NCBI GenBank assembly: GCA_043822885.1
Contig: JBDRBI010000043.1
Span: 1 to 6,342, forward strand
Direction of reading: 5' to 3'
Length of the DNA stretch: 6,342 nt
Origin: Aadella sp043822885
Lineage (GTDB): Bacteria > Omnitrophota > Gorgyraeia > Tantalellales > Tantalellaceae
Shown: one piece after another, positions 3,611-6,342 of the stretch
Numbering within the stretch: position 1 is the stretch's first letter
Layout: every line of letters starts with the position of its first letter
The notes under the pieces: generated by a model
The model's input: the letters and a program-made list of their open reading frames with translations, nothing else
Told to the model about the DNA's origin: nothing
Databases searched by the model: none
Position numbers and translations under genes: made by a program

Positions 3611-6342
3611 ATGAAAAGACAAAAACTGAACATAGTAACAGCCGTTTTTATTCTTGCGGCAATATTTTTCAGCCTGGCTCTGAACGTTTCCGAAGTATGC
3701 GCGGATCCTACGTACACATATTATCCGTCAGGATATATGCAGACCAAGACAATGGATGACGGTACGATCTTTGAATATACCAATGAGAATTATCTGGGGG
3801 ACGGATATGGCAGACTGATAAAAGAAACTCGCCCAGACGATACGTATAAAACTTTCAATGATTACTATATAGGATCAAGGCAGTATAGGTTTGTCAACGA
3901 ATATAATTCATCGAATGAACTCCAGGTAATATACGAGTATGACGCCGCGGATAATTTTATAGGGAAAATTGAGAATGACGGAACAACCTATTCTTTTTAT
4001 CCGATCAGCAGTCGTATGGCCACCAAAACACTTCCTGCACTTCCTGATGGAACCATAATATATGAGTATAGCGACGAAAATTATCTGGGAGAAGGATACG
4101 GACGATTGATACAAGAAACCCGTCCCGATAACACTTACAAAAAATTTACAGATTATTATGTGGATACAAGACAGTACAGGTATGTTGAAGAATATGATGT
4201 TTCAGATAACAAAACCGTAACTTACGAATATGATCCTTCCGGAGTTTTTATAGGAAAAACGGAGGCAGATGGTACAGGATACACGTATTATCCCGAAACA
4301 GGGCGTATGCAGACAAAGACCCTGCCTAGCGGAACAGTGTACGAGTACAGCGATAATGATCTAACTCATGGAGACGGGACCAGCGGTTACGGTTACCTTA
4401 CAAAAGAAACCCGTCCGGACGAAACGTATAAGACATTCAGTGATCATTGGACGCCGGACCAGGCGCGATATATAACGGAATATGACGCGGCAGATAATGA
4501 AATAACCACATACGAGTACGACTCGAACGGTATTTTTATAGGTCAGGAAGAAGCTGACGGCACTACTTACACATATTACGCGAGCGGCAGGATGGAAACG
4601 AAGACCTTACTGAGCGGGATAGTTTACGAATATACGGACGAAAATTATCTGTCAGAAGGGTACGGCTTGTTAATGAAAGAGACCGCCGCGGACGGGACTT
4701 CAAAAATATTCAGCAACTATTTCGCGGGAACGCGCCAAGCTCAGTACACCAACGAAATAAATGTAACCGGTAATTTTACGGTTAAACATGAGTACAATTC
4801 ATCCGGGGATCTGATAAAAAATACAGATCCAACGGGGAAGGTTTATCAGTATTACGAAAGCGGACGGGTAAGCAGCGTAAGTGTTCCCACGGTTAATTTT
4901 ATTAAAGGGATCAATTTGCCGTGGATGAATTACGGGCATGACATAGGTTCACAGTTAGCGAGTAATGGGTTCGGCATCAATAATAACAAGCAGGCGCTTA
5001 TAAACGCTTTTAATGACTCTTCAAGTAATGCCGTTAGGGTATTTCTTTTTACTGATCTTAGGGATGTTGTGGATTTTGCGGGACCGACATTGGCATTCTA
5101 TGACCAGGCCAAACTTTACGAGGACATGGACGCGCTTATCGAAGCCGCCGCGGAGACCGGCACTAAGATAATACCGACTTTATTCGATTATTGGCTGTCA
5201 TACGGCGCCGCTTCCGGGGATACCGGTCATCCCGAAGTTATAGAAGATCCTGTAAAGAGAAACGAGCTTATGGCGTTAATGGGGACATTTATCGATCATT
5301 ATAAGAACTGTGACGAGATACTTCTGTGGGACGTAATGAATGAACCTTATTACGGCACCAGCGCGTCCCCTTGGGGGGACCAGGACCCGGTAAGTCCGAC
5401 GATGTCAACCGTAAGCGTAGCTGAGATGACGGTTTTTCTTAACGATCTTATCTCTGTTATAAGGACAAACGATCCCGGTAAAGACGTGACCATAGGATTT
5501 GCGCGGAAAGAGTGGTTAGACGCGGATACGGGATACTGGAACTCTTTCATAGACGGTATAGGATCGGATGATGTGGATATTATCCAGATACATTATTGGG
5601 CAAAATATTATTCCGATTCATTCGATGAATTAAATTTTAGCGCGACAAACGCGCTTTTTAACGGTATACCGGTTCTGCTGGGAGAAATAGATCCGCAATA
5701 TTTTGATCCGGGAGATCCGAAGGCCGCGGAAAGATTAGATATCCTGCGAGAGAACGGTTATCTGGGCGGTTTGTTTTGGCAGGACAATATTAGTCCCCAG
5801 CCCGGAGATCTTCAGCTTACTGCAGAGGATATGGAGAGATTGCAGGATTGGGTCTACGGTATAGTCTACGAGTACACAGACGAAAATTATCTATTAGAAG
5901 GATACGGACTCTTGACAAAAGAGACAGCGGCGGACTTAAGTTACAAAACATTCACAAGTTATTACGCGGTTACGAGACAAGCGAGATACATAGCGGAATA
6001 TAACGCGGCAGGAACATTATTGGTGACCAACGAGTATGACTCATCGGGTGTACTAATAGGCACAGCAGATCCTGACGGCACGACGTACACATATTATGCT
6101 AGCGGTAAGGTAGAAACGAAGACATTGTCTGACGGCACGATATACGCGTATACAGACGAAGATTATTTAGGTACCGGCATCGGAAAACTCACAAAAGAGA
6201 CGAGATCCGACGGAACATATAAAACATTCACAAGTTATTATGCCGGAACACAGCAAGCGCAATTCATAGCCGAGTACACAGCTTTAGATGTATTACTTGT
6301 AACGTACGAGTACGACGCGGCGGGCACGTTGATCGGCCAAGT
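3611..6342 (+). CDS. Secreted YD-type repeat protein with an inserted GH5-like glycoside hydrolase domain (3' end outside window)
   Basis: The frame is open from ATG 3611 to the window end, giving 910 residues and no stop. Residues 1-31 are a signal peptide: basic MKRQK, a hydrophobic core, and a likely signal peptidase I site after VCA (Ala31). The rest is a tandem array of tyrosine-rich repeats of about 92-97 residues, each with the order YTYY-SGRM-TKT, DGTIYEYTDENYL, GYG-L-KETRPD-TYKTF, RQ-RY--EY and YEYDAAG-LIG. This resembles YD/RHS repeats but with a much longer period. A complete TIM-barrel hydrolase (about 430-749) sits inside the fifth repeat. It carries Arg476, NEP with Glu578 as predicted acid/base, His661-Tyr662, and Glu692 in LLGEID as predicted nucleophile. 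The product should be exported to the periplasm or beyond and cleave a beta-linked polysaccharide; the substrate cannot be told. It has its own promoter, so it is not part of the com operon. A C-terminal anchor or further domains may lie beyond the window. Confidence 0.9.
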   Translation, partial: MKRQKLNIVTAVFILAAIFFSLALNVSEVCADPTYTYYPSGYMQTKTMDDGTIFEYTNENYLGDGYGRLIKETRPDDTYKTFNDYYIGSRQYRFVNEYNSSNELQVIYEYDAADNFIGKIENDGTTYSFYPISSRMATKTLPALPDGTIIYEYSDENYLGEGYGRLIQETRPDNTYKKFTDYYVDTRQYRYVEEYDVSDNKTVTYEYDPSGVFIGKTEADGTGYTYYPETGRMQTKTLPSGTVYEYSDNDLTHGDGTSGYGYLTKETRPDETYKTFSDHWTPDQARYITEYDAADNEITTYEYDSNGIFIGQEEADGTTYTYYASGRMETKTLLSGIVYEYTDENYLSEGYGLLMKETAADGTSKIFSNYFAGTRQAQYTNEINVTGNFTVKHEYNSSGDLIKNTDPTGKVYQYYESGRVSSVSVPTVNFIKGINLPWMNYGHDIGSQLASNGFGINNNKQALINAFNDSSSNAVRVFLFTDLRDVVDFAGPTLAFYDQAKLYEDMDALIEAAAETGTKIIPTLFDYWLSYGAASGDTGHPEVIEDPVKRNELMALMGTFIDHYKNCDEILLWDVMNEPYYGTSASPWGDQDPVSPTMSTVSVAEMTVFLNDLISVIRTNDPGKDVTIGFARKEWLDADTGYWNSFIDGIGSDDVDIIQIHYWAKYYSDSFDELNFSATNALFNGIPVLLGEIDPQYFDPGDPKAAERLDILRENGYLGGLFWQDNISPQPGDLQLTAEDMERLQDWVYGIVYEYTDENYLLEGYGLLTKETAADLSYKTFTSYYAVTRQARYIAEYNAAGTLLVTNEYDSSGVLIGTADPDGTTYTYYASGKVETKTLSDGTIYAYTDEDYLGTGIGKLTKETRSDGTYKTFTSYYAGTQQAQFIAEYTALDVLLVTYEYDAAGTLIGQ
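3710..6342 (+). repeat. Six tyrosine-rich protein repeats (about 92-97 residues each)
   Basis: Taking the TYTYY position as unit start, the units begin at residues 34, 126, 223, 319, 411 and 825 (bases 3710, 3986, 4277, 4565, 4841, 6083). Lengths are 92, 97, 96 and 92 for units 1-4. Unit 5 is split by the hydrolase domain (19 residues before, 75 after). Unit 6 is cut by the window end after 86 residues. Units 1-3 carry KETRPD or QETRPD, units 4 and 5 KETAAD, and unit 6 KETRSD. Within each unit there are shorter YEYD/YTYY half-motifs like those of RHS proteins. Known RHS/YD repeats form long beta-sheet strips, so an extended or shell-like beta scaffold is plausible here. Confidence 0.85.
4898..5857 (+). 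other. Clan-A (GH5-like) glycoside hydrolase domain inserted in repeat 5
   Basis: Residues about 430-749 (320 residues) read as a full (beta/alpha)8 hydrolase. The first strand is FIKGINLPWMNYGHD (430-444). Strand 2 is AVRVFLF with Arg476. Then come IIPTLFDYW and a GHPEVIEDP segment. Strand 4 is LLWDVMNEP, with Asn577 and Glu578 as predicted acid/base. Strand 6 is IIQIHYW (His661, Tyr662). Strand 7 is VLLGEID with Glu692 as predicted nucleophile. Strand 8 is GLFWQDN with Trp723. The NEP motif at strand 4 and the Glu at strand 7 define clan GH-A retaining enzymes. The GINLPW-x-x-YG start and the HPEVI-DP stretch recall a group of GH5/cellulase-like proteins, but I cannot fix the family number or substrate. 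All catalytic residues expected for activity are present. Confidence 0.85.

Noticed and set aside
3611..6342. RHS-type polymorphic toxin
   Set aside because: The repeats are YD-like, but there is a classical signal peptide, an intact glycoside hydrolase inside the array, and no visible RHS core motif or toxin domain. The C-terminus is outside the window, so this is not fully excluded.

Overview
The window looks like chromosomal DNA from an uncultivated Gram-negative bacterium with AT-leaning codon use (frequent ATA, AGA and TTA codons). The long tyrosine-rich YD-type repeat protein, the comEA-comEC pair and the short-repeat-laden intergenic DNA all recall genomes of Candidatus Omnitrophota (formerly OP3). 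That placement is a recollection of style, not a proven assignment.

Layout. Bases 2-181 hold the 3' end of a beta-propeller-type protein whose last residues resemble glutamine cyclotransferases. Bases 182-640 contain no gene. They carry short direct repeats (GTCACCAGT type, then two 15-bp copies of a CCCCTCG-CTTCGCT motif), a 9-bp inverted repeat, and a 195-bp imperfect palindrome (386-580). A good sigma70-like promoter with an extended -10 (641-669) then drives a two-gene competence operon. comEA (701-1063) encodes a membrane-anchored helix-hairpin-helix DNA receptor. comEC (1071-3491) encodes the inner-membrane DNA channel with a metallo-beta-lactamase-like domain. A second promoter of the same design (3502-3529) precedes a very long secreted protein (3611 to beyond the window end).

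The ORF starting at 3611 is open to base 6342 and is the most distinctive item. It has a signal peptide followed by tyrosine-rich repeats of about 92-97 residues. A complete clan-A (GH5-like) glycoside hydrolase domain (about residues 430-749) is spliced into the middle of the fifth repeat. The two halves of that repeat add up to a normal repeat length, so the enzyme looks like a clean insertion into the scaffold.

How the genes work together: ComEA and ComEC would form the DNA-capture and inner-membrane uptake steps of natural transformation. The repeat-hydrolase protein is a separate, exported unit probably acting on a polysaccharide. Nothing in the sequence links it functionally to DNA uptake.
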